Below are positions 1 to 12,718 of a stretch of DNA of 64,000 bases, in pieces; within the stretch, counting starts at the first letter, position 1; each line of letters opens with the position of its first letter. The position numbers and the translations under genes were made by a program. The notes under the pieces are model-generated. The model did no database searches. It saw only the letters and a list, made by a program, of their open reading frames with translations, and was not told the DNA's origin. The stretch covers positions 62,001-126,000 of the forward strand of contig CACFJT010000002.1 in assembly GCA_902566705.1 (NCBI GenBank). The letters are read 5' to 3'. The stretch is from an uncultured Pelagibacteraceae bacterium (lineage in GTDB: Bacteria; Pseudomonadota; Alphaproteobacteria; Pelagibacterales; Pelagibacteraceae).

Positions 1-870
1 TACGTTCCTGAAATTGATAAAAACTACAAGTTCGATAGAGATACTACTTTAGCCATTATTTCAGGATTTGCGTTTAATAAGAGAGTTTTAGTTCAAGGAT
101 ATCATGGTACTGGAAAATCTACTCACATTGAGCAAATAGCTGCAAGATTAAATTGGCCTTGTATCCGTGTAAATTTAGATAGTCATGTAAGTAGAATTGA
201 TTTGATTGGAAAAGATGCGATCGTTCTTAAAGATGGCAAACAAGTAACTCAATTTAACGAGGGTATTTTACCATGGTCAATTCAAAATCCAGTTGCACTT
301 GTTTTTGATGAATATGATGCAGGTAGACCTGATGTAATGTTTGTAATTCAAAGAGTTTTAGAGGCTGAGGGTAATTTTACATTACTAGATAAAAACAAAG
401 TAATTAAACAAAATAAATTTTTTAGATTATTTGCTACTTCAAATACTGTAGGACTGGGTGATACGACAGGTCTTTATCATGGAACGCAGCAAATTAATCA
501 AGGTCAGATGGACAGATGGAATATCGTTACAACATTAAACTATCTTAGCCTAGATAGAGAAATGGATATTGTATTGTCTAAAAATAAAAATTTAAATAAT
601 GCAAAAGGGAAAGAAAAAGTTGCTAATATGATAAAAGTAGCATCTCTTACACGAAAAGGATTTATTGCAGGAGATATCTCAACAGTAATGAGCCCAAGAA
701 CAGTATTACATTGGGCAGAAAATACAGAGATATTTAAAGACACAGGTTACGCTTTCAGAGTTACTTTTCTAAATAAATGTGACGACATTGAGAAAAATAC
801 TATCGCAGAATATTATCAGAGATGTTTTGGAGAAGAATTGCCAGAGTCTTTAGTTAATATTCAAATTTAA
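1..870 (+). CDS. cobS: Cobaltochelatase-type AAA+ ATPase CobS (5' end missing)
   Basis: The open frame runs into the left edge of the window, so the N-terminus (perhaps 40 residues, judging from the family's usual length of about 330) is missing. In the 289 residues present, a Walker A motif (GYHGTGKST, about residues 33-41) and a Walker B motif (VFDEYD, about 101-106) mark an AAA+ ATPase of the MoxR/CobS group. In aerobic cobalamin synthesis CobS forms an ATP-driven ring with CobT and works with CobN to insert cobalt. It ends with TAA directly followed by the cobT ATG, so the two are surely one operon. The assignment to the CobS family is firm. Whether the substrate is really a corrin ring is not shown here, because no cobN or other cobalamin genes are in the window. 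Confidence 0.9.
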   Translation, partial: YVPEIDKNYKFDRDTTLAIISGFAFNKRVLVQGYHGTGKSTHIEQIAARLNWPCIRVNLDSHVSRIDLIGKDAIVLKDGKQVTQFNEGILPWSIQNPVALVFDEYDAGRPDVMFVIQRVLEAEGNFTLLDKNKVIKQNKFFRLFATSNTVGLGDTTGLYHGTQQINQGQMDRWNIVTTLNYLSLDREMDIVLSKNKNLNNAKGKEKVANMIKVASLTRKGFIAGDISTVMSPRTVLHWAENTEIFKDTGYAFRVTFLNKCDDIEKNTIAEYYQRCFGEELPESLVNIQI

Positions 871-2670
871 ATGAGCTCTAGAGAAACCAACTTAAAAGAA
901 AAATTTAGAATTGCTTTAAACTCGACTGCAAAAGTAATTTCAGATGATTTTGATTTAAATAAAGCAAAATTAGACGACAAAAAAAATAAAGATATTATTT
1001 CATTAGAAATTGATAATCTTACTAATCCAAGTGACTTTATAAGACTACGTGCTGAAACTGACTCCAGTGCCCTTAAAAAAAAATTTTCTGATGATCTAAT
1101 TTATAAAAAAAACTTACCTAGCAACTCTTCTTCTAGATCACTTTATAATATTGCTGAAAAAATTAGATACGAGGTCTTAGGGGGTCAAATGCTCAAAGGA
1201 ATAGAAAAAAACTTTCATGAAAATTATTCTGAAATAATTAACCGTAAAAGGAAAGATCAATTAAAGACAAAAGAGGATGTTCCAGTGGCAGAGGCTTTTG
1301 AATTATATATGCTTAAAAAATTTCATAAAATAAAGTTAAATCCTCTAACTTCTAGAATGTTGAATTTTTGGGAAAAAGATTTTGAAAATTCTATTGAAAA
1401 ACACAGGGAATTTCTGATGAATAATATTGAAGATCAAAACACCTATTCCTCAAAGTTTTCTCAAATATTAGAAGAAATGGATATTTTTCAAAGTGATGAA
1501 GATAACGAAAAAGAAGAGGAAAATCAGGATCAAGGCCAAGACAACCCTTCAAATGATGATCAAAGCAGTGATAATGAAGATAATAAAGATGAAAACAACG
1601 AACAGGAAACCCAAGCTTCTCTGGATGCGGATTATAGCATTGATGAATTTAACTTAGATGAACAACTTAATGAAGTTGAGTCAGACGAGCAAAGTTCAGA
1701 ACAAATAGTAAAAAAAAATATAGATAATATTAATCTTGATTACAAAATATTTACAACAAAGTATGATGAGATTGTAAAAGCAGAAAATTTAGAAAATGCT
1801 GATGAAGCAAATAAACTTAGAAAAAGTTTAGATCAGCAGCTAATTGGTTTTCAAGACGTTATAACAAAATTAGCAAATAAACTTCAAAGACAATTACTTG
1901 CTAAACAAAATAGGGCTTGGGAATTTGATTTAGAAGAAGGACTATTAGATAGCTCTAAACTTCCAAGAATTATAATGGACCCTTACAATTCTTTATCTTT
2001 TAAAAAAGAAAAAGACTTAGATTTTAAAGATACGGTAGTAACTTTATTAATTGATAATTCTGGTTCTATGAGAGGAAGACCAATTACTATCGCTGCTATA
2101 TGTGCAGACATCTTATCTAGAACTTTAGAGAGATGCTCTGTTAAAGTAGAAATTTTAGGTTTCACTACTAAAAACTGGAAAGGTGGACAAAGTAGGGAGC
2201 TTTGGACAAAAAATTCAAAACCAAAAACACCAGGTAGATTAAATGATTTAAGACATATTATATACAAGGGTGCTGATACTCATTGGAGACAGGCAAAAAA
2301 TAATTTAGGACTGATGCTTAAAGAGGGCTTGCTTAAAGAAAATATTGATGGAGAAGCAATATCATGGGCTTACAACAGAATTAAAAAGAGAAAAGAGGAA
2401 AGAAAAATCTTAATGGTAATTTCTGATGGAGCACCTGTAGATGACTCAACTCTTTCTGTAAATTCTGGCGACTTTTTAGAAAAACATTTAAAAAAGATTG
2501 TAAAATTTATTGAACATAAATCTGATATCGAAGTTCTAGCAATAGGGATAGGCCATGATGTTTCAAGATATTATGATAAAGCAATTAAAATTACTGATGT
2601 GAATGAATTAGGAGATGTTATGATATCTCAGTTAAGTTCATTATTTGAAACAAAGGAAAAATATCACTAG
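871..2670 (+). CDS. cobT: Cobaltochelatase subunit CobT-like VWA protein
   Basis: The protein has 599 residues. The N-terminal part (to about 200) is the CobT-specific region. A very acidic, low-complexity linker rich in Asp, Glu, Asn and Gln spans about 208-290. The C-terminal half is a von Willebrand A domain with an intact MIDAS motif (DNSGS, residues 395-399). CobT-type subunits pair with the CobS AAA+ ring and dock it to the CobN chelatase through the MIDAS metal. The start abuts the cobS stop with no spacer, which implies translational coupling. The stop codon shares four bases (CTAG) with the stop of the convergent regB. The family is confident; the true substrate is uncertain, since SAR11-type genomes are generally thought to lack de novo B12 synthesis. 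Confidence 0.88.
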   Translation: MSSRETNLKEKFRIALNSTAKVISDDFDLNKAKLDDKKNKDIISLEIDNLTNPSDFIRLRAETDSSALKKKFSDDLIYKKNLPSNSSSRSLYNIAEKIRYEVLGGQMLKGIEKNFHENYSEIINRKRKDQLKTKEDVPVAEAFELYMLKKFHKIKLNPLTSRMLNFWEKDFENSIEKHREFLMNNIEDQNTYSSKFSQILEEMDIFQSDEDNEKEEENQDQGQDNPSNDDQSSDNEDNKDENNEQETQASLDADYSIDEFNLDEQLNEVESDEQSSEQIVKKNIDNINLDYKIFTTKYDEIVKAENLENADEANKLRKSLDQQLIGFQDVITKLANKLQRQLLAKQNRAWEFDLEEGLLDSSKLPRIIMDPYNSLSFKKEKDLDFKDTVVTLLIDNSGSMRGRPITIAAICADILSRTLERCSVKVEILGFTTKNWKGGQSRELWTKNSKPKTPGRLNDLRHIIYKGADTHWRQAKNNLGLMLKEGLLKENIDGEAISWAYNRIKKRKEERKILMVISDGAPVDDSTLSVNSGDFLEKHLKKIVKFIEHKSDIEVLAIGIGHDVSRYYDKAIKITDVNELGDVMISQLSSLFETKEKYH

Positions 2671-3947
2671 ATATTAAATAATTCTCTATTTTTCCATCTA
2701 ATTGTAACTTCTGCACCGCTACGAGTTTTAGAGTTTCTACAATTGACTGTTGCAAAATTTTTCTCCAATAAAGTTTTTCCAATAAATAATCCAAGACCCA
2801 ACCCTTCCTTCGACTTATCTTTAGAATTATTTGATTTCAAATAAGGCTCTCCTATTTTTGATATAATATCTCTAGGGTATCCTGCACCGTCATCTTCTAA
2901 TGTAATCTCTGTCATTTCACTATCACTTTTTAAATTTATAAAAATAGTATTTTTGGCAAATTTATTGGCATTTCCAATAAAATTTCTTAATCCATAAACA
3001 ATTTCAATAGATTTAGTTATTTTTTTTGGATTTGAATCTTGGTCAAAATTAAAGACAAAATCTTTTCTACTAATTTCTCTAAATGATAAAATAATTTCAT
3101 TCAAATAATCTCTGATATTTATGTCTTTATCAATAAATTCATCTTCTTCTACAGGGTTTAAAGTCAGACGTTTTAAAATTTCGTTACATCGATTAACTTG
3201 ACTATTTAATAATTCTATGTCTTTTTCTAAATCCTTCTGACCCTTGAACTGTTTCATCAAATCATGAGTAATTATTGTTATTGTTGAGAGTGGAGTACCT
3301 AAGGAATGTGCAGCTGCAGCTGCTTGGCCACCCAAAGATAAAAGCTCATGCTCTTTTGCCATTACTTCTTCCATTTTTCCTAACGCCTCTTTTCTTAGTC
3401 TAGATTGTGCTCCAAATGTCATTGCAAAGTAGTTTAAAAAGACCAAGGCAATAATTAATGATGTAGGTATAGAATAATAAAAATAATGATTATTATGAAA
3501 ATCACTATTTAAGTTGATAGGTAAATCTTGATAAAAAAAAGTTAGAAACACAATTATGATTATTGTTAAGATTACTAATAAAGTATTAGTTCTTAAGCTT
3601 AAATTTGATGAAGAAAAAACGCTTGGTATCAATATAAAAATTACAAATGGATTTATTATTCCACCTGACAAATAAAGAAGTATGCCTAGCTGCAGAATAT
3701 CAATTAATAAGAATAAAAAAGCAGATCTATCTGATAGTTGTGTTTTTTTATAAATGAAAATTAAATATAGATTACTTAATATTCCTAAAAATATAATTAA
3801 ATTTGACGTAATAAAATCAAAACTAGGATTTAGAAATAGATATACAAAATTTACTGCAATTAATTGTCCAATAATTCCTATCCATCTAAGAGTTATATAC
3901 GTTGATTTTTTAAAAGAATGATATTTTGAAGTTTCAAAGAACTTCAT
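2667..3947 (-). CDS. regB: RegB/PrrB/ActS-type redox sensor histidine kinase
   Basis: The protein has 426 residues with about six membrane segments in the first 175, then a dimerization/phosphoacceptor helix and a HATPase_c domain (N-box near 322-330, DDGAGYP near 352-358, GLGLGLFIG near 382-390). Two RegB signatures are visible. One is the quinone-site heptapeptide GGIINPF (residues 95-101) between membrane segments. The other is an H-box, AAHSLGTPL, with phosphoacceptor His214. Cys254 lies exactly 40 residues after the histidine, the same spacing as the redox-active Cys265 and His225 of Rhodobacter RegB. It probably senses quinone or redox state and signals to a RegA-type regulator, which is not in the window. 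The gene follows gyrB with a 2-bp gap and ends tail-to-tail with cobT. Confidence 0.87.
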   Translation of the reverse strand: MKFFETSKYHSFKKSTYITLRWIGIIGQLIAVNFVYLFLNPSFDFITSNLIIFLGILSNLYLIFIYKKTQLSDRSAFLFLLIDILQLGILLYLSGGIINPFVIFILIPSVFSSSNLSLRTNTLLVILTIIIIVFLTFFYQDLPINLNSDFHNNHYFYYSIPTSLIIALVFLNYFAMTFGAQSRLRKEALGKMEEVMAKEHELLSLGGQAAAAAHSLGTPLSTITIITHDLMKQFKGQKDLEKDIELLNSQVNRCNEILKRLTLNPVEEDEFIDKDINIRDYLNEIILSFREISRKDFVFNFDQDSNPKKITKSIEIVYGLRNFIGNANKFAKNTIFINLKSDSEMTEITLEDDGAGYPRDIISKIGEPYLKSNNSKDKSKEGLGLGLFIGKTLLEKNFATVNCRNSKTRSGAEVTIRWKNRELFNI

Positions 3948-3949
3948 TT

Positions 3950-6067
<2,118 letters not shown>

Positions 6068-6128
6068 TTATCTTAACAAAAAAACTGTAAAATCCTTAAA
6101 TAGCCCTTGAAAAATAAAGCTTATTTAA

Positions 6129-6218
6129 TGGCGGAGAGAATGGGATTCGAACCCATGAAAGAATTGCTCCTTTACACGCTTTCCAAGCGTGCGCCTTCAA
6201 CCACTCGGCCACCTCTCC
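6129..6218 (-). tRNA. tRNA-Ser (anticodon GGA)
   Basis: The minus strand folds into a class II tRNA. The acceptor GGAGAGG pairs with UCUCUCC, followed by discriminator G and an encoded CCA. The D-arm contains GAGUGGUUGAAGGC. The anticodon loop CUUGGAAAG gives GGA, and there is a long variable arm and a normal GGUUCGAAUCC T-arm. It reads UCC and UCU serine codons. The 5' end lies only 2 nt after the lepA stop codon on the same strand, so it is probably processed from the lepA transcript or has a promoter inside lepA. Confidence 0.97.
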
Positions 6219-6220
6219 AA

Positions 6221-8029
6221 CTATTTTTCTTTTGAAATCTTAAGTACACCAATAAATGCCTCTTGTGGAATTTCAACTCTTCCAAATTGTTTTGATCTAG
6301 CTTTTCCTTTTTTCTGTTTTTCTAAAAGTTTTCTTTTTCTATCAGTTGCTCCACCTCCATGAATTTTGGTTAAAACATCTTTTTTAAACCCTTTAATTGT
6401 TTCTCTAGCAATAATTTTACCTCCTATTGCAGCTTGAACTGGAATCATAAAGTTATGTCGAGGTATTAAATCTTTTAATTTTTCACAAACCTCTCTACCA
6501 GTTTTTTGTGCAAAATCTTTATGTATCATCATCGCTAAAGCATCAACTGGTTCTCCATTAACTAGGATAGCAAGTTTTACCAAATCTCCTTCTCTATGCT
6601 CAATAATTTCATAATCAAAACTAGCATAGCCACTAGTCATAGATTTTAGTCTATCATTAAAATCGAAAACAACTTCATTCAACGGTAACTCATAATTTAC
6701 AACAGCTCTATTACCTGAATAACTTAAGTTAGTTTGAATTCCTCTTTTATCCTGACACATTTTTATAATTGAACCTAAATATTGATCAGGAGTAATGATT
6801 GTTGCTTTTATCCATGGTTCTTCAATATATTTAATTAATGTTGGATCAGATAAACTTGATGGATTTTGAAGATCAATAATATTTCCATTATTAAGGTGAA
6901 CTTTATAAACAACACCCGGTGTAGTTGTTAATAAATTAACATCAAATTCTCTCTCTAGTCTTTCTGTTACAATTTCCAAATGAAGTAATCCCAAAAATCC
7001 ACATCTAAAACCCAATCCTAAAGCTGAAGATGACTCAGGTTCAAATGAAAAACTTGCATCATTTAATTGTAATTTAGCTAAACCATCTTTAAGTTTTTGA
7101 AACTCAGAACTATCTACTGGAAATAACCCGCAGAACACTACCGGTTTACTTGGTTTAAATCCTGGCAAAGCATCTTTTAAAGGTTTTGAGGCATCACAAA
7201 TTGTATCTCCAACTTTTGTTTCAGATAAAACTTTAATTCCTGTTGTAATAAATCCAATTTCACCCGTTTTTAGTTCATTTATGTCTACTGGCTTTGGTGT
7301 AAAAACCCCAACTTTTTCAACAATATACTCCTGATTAGACGACATCATTTTTATTTTCATATGTTTAGAAAGTTTACCATCTATTACTCTCACTAATATT
7401 ACTACACCTAAATAAGTGTCATACCAGCTATCAACTAATAAACATTTTAGATCGGCTGAGCTTTCTCCTTTTGGTGCAGGCAATGTTGTTATTATTTGTT
7501 CTAAAATATCCTCTATACCTTCACCAGTTTTACCTGAACACGGAATTGAATTTTCAGTATCAATTCCTATCACTTCTTCAATTTGTTTTTTTGTTCTATC
7601 TAAATCTGATGCAGGTAAATCAACCTTATTTAAAACTGGTACAATCTCATGGTTAGTATCTAAAGCTTGGTAAACATTTGCTAAAGTTTGAGCTTCTACA
7701 CCTTGAGTACTATCTACAATTAAAATTGAACCTTCACATGCATATAATGATCTACTAACTTCATAACTGAAATCAACATGGCCTGGGGTATCAATAATAT
7801 TTAAAACATAATTTTTTCCATTTTTAGCTTTGTAATTTAGTTTTACAGTTTGAGCTTTAATTGTGATTCCTCTTTCACGTTCAATATCCATAGAGTCCAA
7901 AACTTGAGCTTTCATCTCTCTTTCTGTTAATCCACCACAATTATGAATAATTCTATCGGCTATAGTAGATTTTCCATGATCAATATGCGCAATGATTGCA
8001 AAATTTCTTATATTATCAATTGTACTCAT
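6221..8029 (-). CDS. lepA: Elongation factor 4 (LepA) GTPase
   Basis: The protein has 602 residues, a typical length for EF4. It is a translational GTPase with P-loop [10 protein letters not shown]3 motif DTPGHVDF and G4 NKVD, then EF-G-like domains and the LepA-specific lysine-rich C-terminal domain ([12 protein letters not shown] region). EF4 acts on stalled or stressed ribosomes and in late 30S maturation. The gene follows pheT with an 8-bp gap and is immediately followed by tRNA-Ser on the same strand, at the downstream end of the thrS-infC-rpmI-rplT-pheS-pheT cluster. No unusual residues were noticed. Confidence 0.97.
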   Translation of the reverse strand: MSTIDNIRNFAIIAHIDHGKSTIADRIIHNCGGLTEREMKAQVLDSMDIERERGITIKAQTVKLNYKAKNGKNYVLNIIDTPGHVDFSYEVSRSLYACEGSILIVDSTQGVEAQTLANVYQALDTNHEIVPVLNKVDLPASDLDRTKKQIEEVIGIDTENSIPCSGKTGEGIEDILEQIITTLPAPKGESSADLKCLLVDSWYDTYLGVVILVRVIDGKLSKHMKIKMMSSNQEYIVEKVGVFTPKPVDINELKTGEIGFITTGIKVLSETKVGDTICDASKPLKDALPGFKPSKPVVFCGLFPVDSSEFQKLKDGLAKLQLNDASFSFEPESSSALGLGFRCGFLGLLHLEIVTERLEREFDVNLLTTTPGVVYKVHLNNGNIIDLQNPSSLSDPTLIKYIEEPWIKATIITPDQYLGSIIKMCQDKRGIQTNLSYSGNRAVVNYELPLNEVVFDFNDRLKSMTSGYASFDYEIIEHREGDLVKLAILVNGEPVDALAMMIHKDFAQKTGREVCEKLKDLIPRHNFMIPVQAAIGGKIIARETIKGFKKDVLTKIHGGGATDRKRKLLEKQKKGKARSKQFGRVEIPQEAFIGVLKISKEK

Positions 8030-8037
8030 TATTTTTT

Positions 8038-10446
8038 TTAGGAACGGATTTTAGCACCAGTTTTATTTTCAACTGTTTCTATTATCAAATTATTAATTTT
8101 TTCTAAATCATTATCCGTTAAAGTTTTTTCAAATGATTGAATTGTTACACTGATAGCAATTGATTTTTGATTTTCAGGAATATTATCTCCTTGATATACG
8201 TCAAAAACTTTAATATTTGAAATTAAGTTTTTATCAATATTTGCTATCACACTTACTAAATCTTGCACACTTATTTTTTTATCAATAATAAATGCAAAAT
8301 CTCTTTCAGATTTTTGAAAGTCAGATACTGAATATTTTGGTTTTTGATCTTTTAAAGATTTTTTTGACAATTTTAAATTATCTAGAAATATTTCAAAACC
8401 TACTAAAGTCTCTGTTTTAATATCTAGTGTTTTGATAATGTTTGGATGAATTTCACCAAAATAAGCAGCTACCTTATCTTTTCCCTTATTTAAAAATATT
8501 CTTCCTGATTTTCCTGGATGAAAATAACTAGGGCTTTCATCATCAATAAAAAATTTTTCTGTATCATAACCAGCTTCTGCTAAAGTTTGTATAACGTCTC
8601 TTTTGATATCAAAAACATCTATATTTCTCTCTTTTTCAATCCATGAAAGTCTAGATTTTTTGCCAGCTGACAAACCACAAACAACTGTATTTTGAGCTCC
8701 AGGTTGTGAACCATAAAATGTTGGTCCTATTTCAAATATTGATAAATCTTTAATTCCTCTATCTAGGTTTTTGCTCATGTACATAACTAAATTTGAAAAA
8801 ATAGAATTTCTTAATACTCCCAATTCAGTGCTAATTGGATTTACAATTTTTATTTCTTTATTGTCCTCTTTAAAGTGATCGTTATATTTTGAATCTGTAA
8901 ACGACCAAGTAATAGCCTCCAGATATCCTTTAGATGCTACTGCTCTTTGAAGAAAATGAAATAACTTTTGAGTTGGATTTAAAGTATTTTTTGATCTTTC
9001 TTTAATAGGATTTTCTATTTTTATTTTTTCATAGCCACTAATTCTTACAAGTTCCTCAACTATATCAATTTCTTGAACGATATCTGGTCTCCAAGATGGA
9101 ACTGATAATTTAATAAATTTTTTTTCTTTTTTTAATTTAAAACCAAGTTTTTCAAAAATGTTAACCATTTCCTTGTTTGAAATTTTAAAACCAGTAATTT
9201 TTTCAAACGTTTTAGGTTCAAATTTTATGACTTTGTTTTTATAAGTTTCAATTTTTTGAATATCTACTTTGCTAATTTCACCACCACAAATTTCCTTAAT
9301 TAAAAAAGCTGCTTTATTTAATCCAACTTCAATAGATAACTGATCAACACCTCTTTCAAATCTAAATTTAGCATCTGTATCGATATTCAATTTTTTTGCA
9401 GTTTTTCTAATTGATCTTGGATCAAAATAAGCAGATTCTAATAGAACATTTTTTGTATCTAACTCTGTACCAGATCTTGTTCCTCCAATAATTCCTCCTA
9501 GGCCTAAGACACCTTTGTTATCACTTATTACACACATTCCATCATCTAGTTTATAATTTTTATTATCTAGAGCAGTAAATTCTTCTCCTGATTTTGAATT
9601 TCTAACAATTATTCCCTTATCAATTTTATCAGCATCATATGCATGCAAAGGACGATTAATATCAATCATGACATAATTTGTAATATCTACAATTGCAGAT
9701 ATTGGTTTTTGGCCTATAGAAATTAATTTATTTTTCAGCCATTGAGGACTTTCTGTATTTTTGACGTTAGTTATTAAGCAGCTGCCAAAAGATAAACAGC
9801 CTTGATTTTTTTCTTTTGTTATTTTTACTTTTAAGGCCTGTTTTTTATTAGATTTAATTTTTTTATCTTTTTCTGGTTTTAAGTTTCCAAAACCTGCTGC
9901 TGATAGATCTCTCGCTATCCCCCTAACACCAAGACAGTCTGGTCTATTTGGCGTAATTGATAAATCTATAAGATTGGAACTTGGTTTCGAAAAATAACTT
10001 TTTCCAATATTTTTTGCATATTTTGAAAATGATAATTCAGTAATTCCGTCACTTTCGTCTGATAAATTTAATTCAGATTCAGAACAAAGCATTCCATAAG
10101 ATATAACATCTCTAATTTTAGCAACAACAAGTTTAGTTTTGTTTTTTGGGATAATTGCACCTGGTGGAGCATACACAGTAAGAAGACCCTTTCTTGCATT
10201 TGCAGCCCCACAAACAACTTTTTTGATTTCTTTATTACCAACATCAACATCGCAAACTTTAAGCCTATCTGCGTTTGGGTGTTTTTCTGTTTTTATGATT
10301 TTTGCTACTTTAAATAAATCTAATCCTTCAGATAAATTTTCTATACTCTCGACCTCAAGACCTATGTCTGTTAGTTTCTCAAGAAGTTTATCTTCTTTTG
10401 CGCTTATTTTTAAATGATCTTTTAACCAATCATATGTGATCTTCAT
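8038..10446 (-). CDS. pheT: Phenylalanyl-tRNA synthetase beta subunit
   Basis: The protein has 802 residues, the normal bacterial length. Domains in order are an N-terminal EMAP-like tRNA-binding domain (about 40-150, with [14 protein letters not shown]), a B3/B4 editing domain (about 210-400), a B5 domain, the catalytic-like core and a C-terminal ferredoxin-fold anticodon-binding domain (about 705-802, starting [12 protein letters not shown]). With PheS it forms the (alpha-beta)2 enzyme that charges tRNA-Phe. The ATG overlaps the last bases of pheS by 4 bp (ATGA type), consistent with coupled synthesis of the two subunits in equal amounts. Confidence 0.97.
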   Translation of the reverse strand: MKITYDWLKDHLKISAKEDKLLEKLTDIGLEVESIENLSEGLDLFKVAKIIKTEKHPNADRLKVCDVDVGNKEIKKVVCGAANARKGLLTVYAPPGAIIPKNKTKLVVAKIRDVISYGMLCSESELNLSDESDGITELSFSKYAKNIGKSYFSKPSSNLIDLSITPNRPDCLGVRGIARDLSAAGFGNLKPEKDKKIKSNKKQALKVKITKEKNQGCLSFGSCLITNVKNTESPQWLKNKLISIGQKPISAIVDITNYVMIDINRPLHAYDADKIDKGIIVRNSKSGEEFTALDNKNYKLDDGMCVISDNKGVLGLGGIIGGTRSGTELDTKNVLLESAYFDPRSIRKTAKKLNIDTDAKFRFERGVDQLSIEVGLNKAAFLIKEICGGEISKVDIQKIETYKNKVIKFEPKTFEKITGFKISNKEMVNIFEKLGFKLKKEKKFIKLSVPSWRPDIVQEIDIVEELVRISGYEKIKIENPIKERSKNTLNPTQKLFHFLQRAVASKGYLEAITWSFTDSKYNDHFKEDNKEIKIVNPISTELGVLRNSIFSNLVMYMSKNLDRGIKDLSIFEIGPTFYGSQPGAQNTVVCGLSAGKKSRLSWIEKERNIDVFDIKRDVIQTLAEAGYDTEKFFIDDESPSYFHPGKSGRIFLNKGKDKVAAYFGEIHPNIIKTLDIKTETLVGFEIFLDNLKLSKKSLKDQKPKYSVSDFQKSERDFAFIIDKKISVQDLVSVIANIDKNLISNIKVFDVYQGDNIPENQKSIAISVTIQSFEKTLTDNDLEKINNLIIETVENKTGAKIRS

Positions 10447-11510
10447 CTGCTTAAACCTCTGTAATTTGAAGGAACATCAAGCGGATCAAAACCAAAATGA
10501 TTTAGCCATCTGTAATCACAATCAAAAAACGCTCTTAAATCATTAATGCCATATTTAAGCATTGCTAATCGGTCTATACCTATGCCAAAGGCATATCCTT
10601 GATATTTAGAAGGATCTACTTTTACATTTCTTAAAACATTAGGATGTACCATGCCACAGCCTAAAATTTCAAGCCACTTATCTCCTTCTCCAATAATTAT
10701 TTTGCCATCTTTTATTTCATAACCAATATCGACTTCTGCAGATGGTTCTGTGAATGGAAAATGACTAGGTCTAAATCTCATTTTAATTTTTTTGACTTCA
10801 AAAAATTCTTTAATAAAATAATCCAAACATCCTTTCAAATGCCCCATATTAATATTTGTATCAATATGTAAACCTTCTACTTGATGAAACATTGGTGCGT
10901 GTGTTTGATCACTATCGGATCTATAAGTTCTGCCAGGAGCAATGATCTTAAATGGGGGTTTGTCTTTTAGCATAGTTCTAATTTGAACCGGTGAAGTATG
11001 AGTTCGTAGCAAAACCTCTTTGTTTTCATCCAAGTAAAAAGTATCATGCATATCCCTAGCTGGATGATTGTCAGGTGTGTTTAAAGCAGTAAAGTTGTTA
11101 TATTCATTTTCAACATCAGGGCCTTCCTCAACACTAAATCCTATTTCAGAAAAAATAGATGAAATTTCATCAATAGTTTGTGATACCGGATGAACTTTTC
11201 CTCTAACAAATGGTCTTTCAGGTAAAGTTATATCAACTTTTTCTTTTTCTAATTTTTCGTTTATTTTTTTTCCTTCTATCTGACTAATTTTAGAAGTTAT
11301 CAGATTCTGAATTTCGTCTTTAACTTGATTTAAATCTGATGCAAATTTTTTTCTTTCAGTTTCTGGAATAGATCCTATTGTTTTAAATTTTGATGAAATT
11401 AAACCACTTTTACCAAAGAGTTCAGTTTTGATTTCATTTATTTGATCAATGTTTAAATCATTTTCAAGCTTTGATATAAACCGATCTCTAATATTTTTTA
11501 TCTCTGACAT
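10443..11510 (-). CDS. pheS: Phenylalanyl-tRNA synthetase alpha subunit
   Basis: The protein has 355 residues. An N-terminal coiled-coil tRNA-binding region (about 1-85) precedes a class II aminoacyl-tRNA synthetase core with motif 2 ([21 protein letters not shown]) and motif 3 ([10 protein letters not shown]). It binds ATP and phenylalanine and activates the amino acid in the PheST tetramer. It lies between rplT and pheT, overlapping pheT by 4 bp, in the widely conserved rpmI-rplT-pheS-pheT order. A 43-bp gap to rplT could hold a leader or internal promoter, but nothing clear is visible. Confidence 0.97.
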   Translation of the reverse strand: MSEIKNIRDRFISKLENDLNIDQINEIKTELFGKSGLISSKFKTIGSIPETERKKFASDLNQVKDEIQNLITSKISQIEGKKINEKLEKEKVDITLPERPFVRGKVHPVSQTIDEISSIFSEIGFSVEEGPDVENEYNNFTALNTPDNHPARDMHDTFYLDENKEVLLRTHTSPVQIRTMLKDKPPFKIIAPGRTYRSDSDQTHAPMFHQVEGLHIDTNINMGHLKGCLDYFIKEFFEVKKIKMRFRPSHFPFTEPSAEVDIGYEIKDGKIIIGEGDKWLEILGCGMVHPNVLRNVKVDPSKYQGYAFGIGIDRLAMLKYGINDLRAFFDCDYRWLNHFGFDPLDVPSNYRGLSR

Positions 11511-11553
11511 ATTAGTAGATTATTTCCTTAAGAAATAAAAACAATAGCGAAGA

Positions 11554-11910
11554 TTAATTTAAAGCTGATTGAGCTTTTTGGACAATTGTTTTAAACGCTT
11601 CTGGGCTATCGTAAGCAATTTCAGCAAGAATTTTTCTATCTATTGCTATACCACATTTATTTAATCCATTGATAAATTTTGAATAAGTTAAGCCTTCAGC
11701 TCTAACTCCAGCGTTGATTCTCTGGATCCACAATGATTTAAAATCTCTTTTTTTATTTCTTCTGTCTCTGTAAGCGTATTGCATGGATTTTTCCATAGCT
11801 TGCTTAGCAACTCTAATGGTATTTTTTCTTCTACCCCATTGACCTTTTACAGCTTTTAAAACTTTTTTATGTTTAGCTTTACTAGTTACACCTCTTTTAA
11901 CTCTTGCCAT
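11554..11910 (-). CDS. rplT: 50S ribosomal protein bL20
   Basis: The protein has 118 residues with the characteristic very basic N-terminal extension ([16 protein letters not shown]) and a globular C-terminal half containing [11 protein letters not shown] and [11 protein letters not shown]. bL20 is an early 23S-binding assembly protein and in several bacteria represses its own operon. The gene starts 2 bp after the rpmI stop, so the two are coupled. I did not recognise a pseudoknot operator upstream. Confidence 0.97.
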   Translation of the reverse strand: MARVKRGVTSKAKHKKVLKAVKGQWGRRKNTIRVAKQAMEKSMQYAYRDRRNKKRDFKSLWIQRINAGVRAEGLTYSKFINGLNKCGIAIDRKILAEIAYDSPEAFKTIVQKAQSALN

Positions 11911-11912
11911 TA

Positions 11913-12119
11913 TTAACCTCTTAAACTGTAAGGCATGTATGACTTAACAATTTTTCCATCTTGTTTAGACAATGTTGTAGTGCCTCTTAGTTTTCTTATT
12001 TGTGAATTCGTTCTTTTGATCATACCATGTCTTTTACCTGCTTGAGCAGAAATAACTTTACCCTTTGCGGATATTTTAAATCTTTTTTTTGCTGAGCTTT
12101 TTGTTTTTAGTTTTGGCAT
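11913..12119 (-). CDS. rpmI: 50S ribosomal protein bL35
   Basis: A small basic protein of 68 residues with the conserved start [15 protein letters not shown] and the typical KRHGMIKR segment of bL35. It lies between infC and rplT, in the order found across most bacteria. The 53-bp spacer to infC is one of the longer gaps of this cluster and is the natural place for operon control, though no clear structure was seen. Confidence 0.96.
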   Translation of the reverse strand: MPKLKTKSSAKKRFKISAKGKVISAQAGKRHGMIKRTNSQIRKLRGTTTLSKQDGKIVKSYMPYSLRG

Positions 12120-12172
12120 AATTCAGCGGACTTATACAAAGAAAGATATAATTTTACAACCTCTATTAAGGG

Positions 12173-12718
12173 TTATAAAGGCTGAATTACCATGATCATT
12201 TGCTTCCCATCAAACTTAGGATGCAGTTCTACCTTGCCAATCTCCTTCATGTCCTCTTTAATTTTGCCCATTAGTTCATTTCCTAGATGGGAATGCTGAA
12301 GCTCTCTACCTTTAAATCTTATAGTAAATTTGACTTTATCTCCTTTAGCTATAAATTTTTTAGCATTTTTGACTTTAAACTCATAATCATGAGTTTCCGT
12401 AACGGGTCTCATTTTAATTTCTTTTAATGAAACAATTTTTTGTTTTTTTTTTGCAAGATTTGCTTTTTTCTGAGCATCATACTTATATTTGCCCATATCC
12501 ATTATTTTACACACAGGAGGATTTGCATTAGGCGCTATTTCAATTAAATCTAAACCTTGATTCTTTGCCGTGGAAATAGCTTCATTAGTATTCATAACTC
12601 CAAGATTTTCTCCATCGCTTGCAATAACTTGTACATCAGGAGAAGAAATTCTATTATTAGATCTTGGACCTCTGTCCTTAGTTCTTCTTTGAAAATAATT
12701 TTGTTTGAAATCTGCCAC
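12173..12718 (-). CDS. infC: Translation initiation factor IF-3
   Basis: The protein has 181 residues. The IF-3 N-domain (about 22-90, with VQVIASDGENLGVM and ICKIMDMGKYKYDAQKK) is joined by a lysine-rich linker to the C-domain that binds 30S (KFTIRFKGRELQH). The start is GTG at 12718-12716, lying directly against the thrS TAA. Rare starts are common for infC because IF-3 discriminates against non-AUG codons and so regulates itself. GTG is less exceptional than the AUU of E. coli. IF-3 keeps subunits apart and proofreads initiation. Confidence 0.96.
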   Translation of the reverse strand: MADFKQNYFQRRTKDRGPRSNNRISSPDVQVIASDGENLGVMNTNEAISTAKNQGLDLIEIAPNANPPVCKIMDMGKYKYDAQKKANLAKKKQKIVSLKEIKMRPVTETHDYEFKVKNAKKFIAKGDKVKFTIRFKGRELQHSHLGNELMGKIKEDMKEIGKVELHPKFDGKQMIMVIQPL

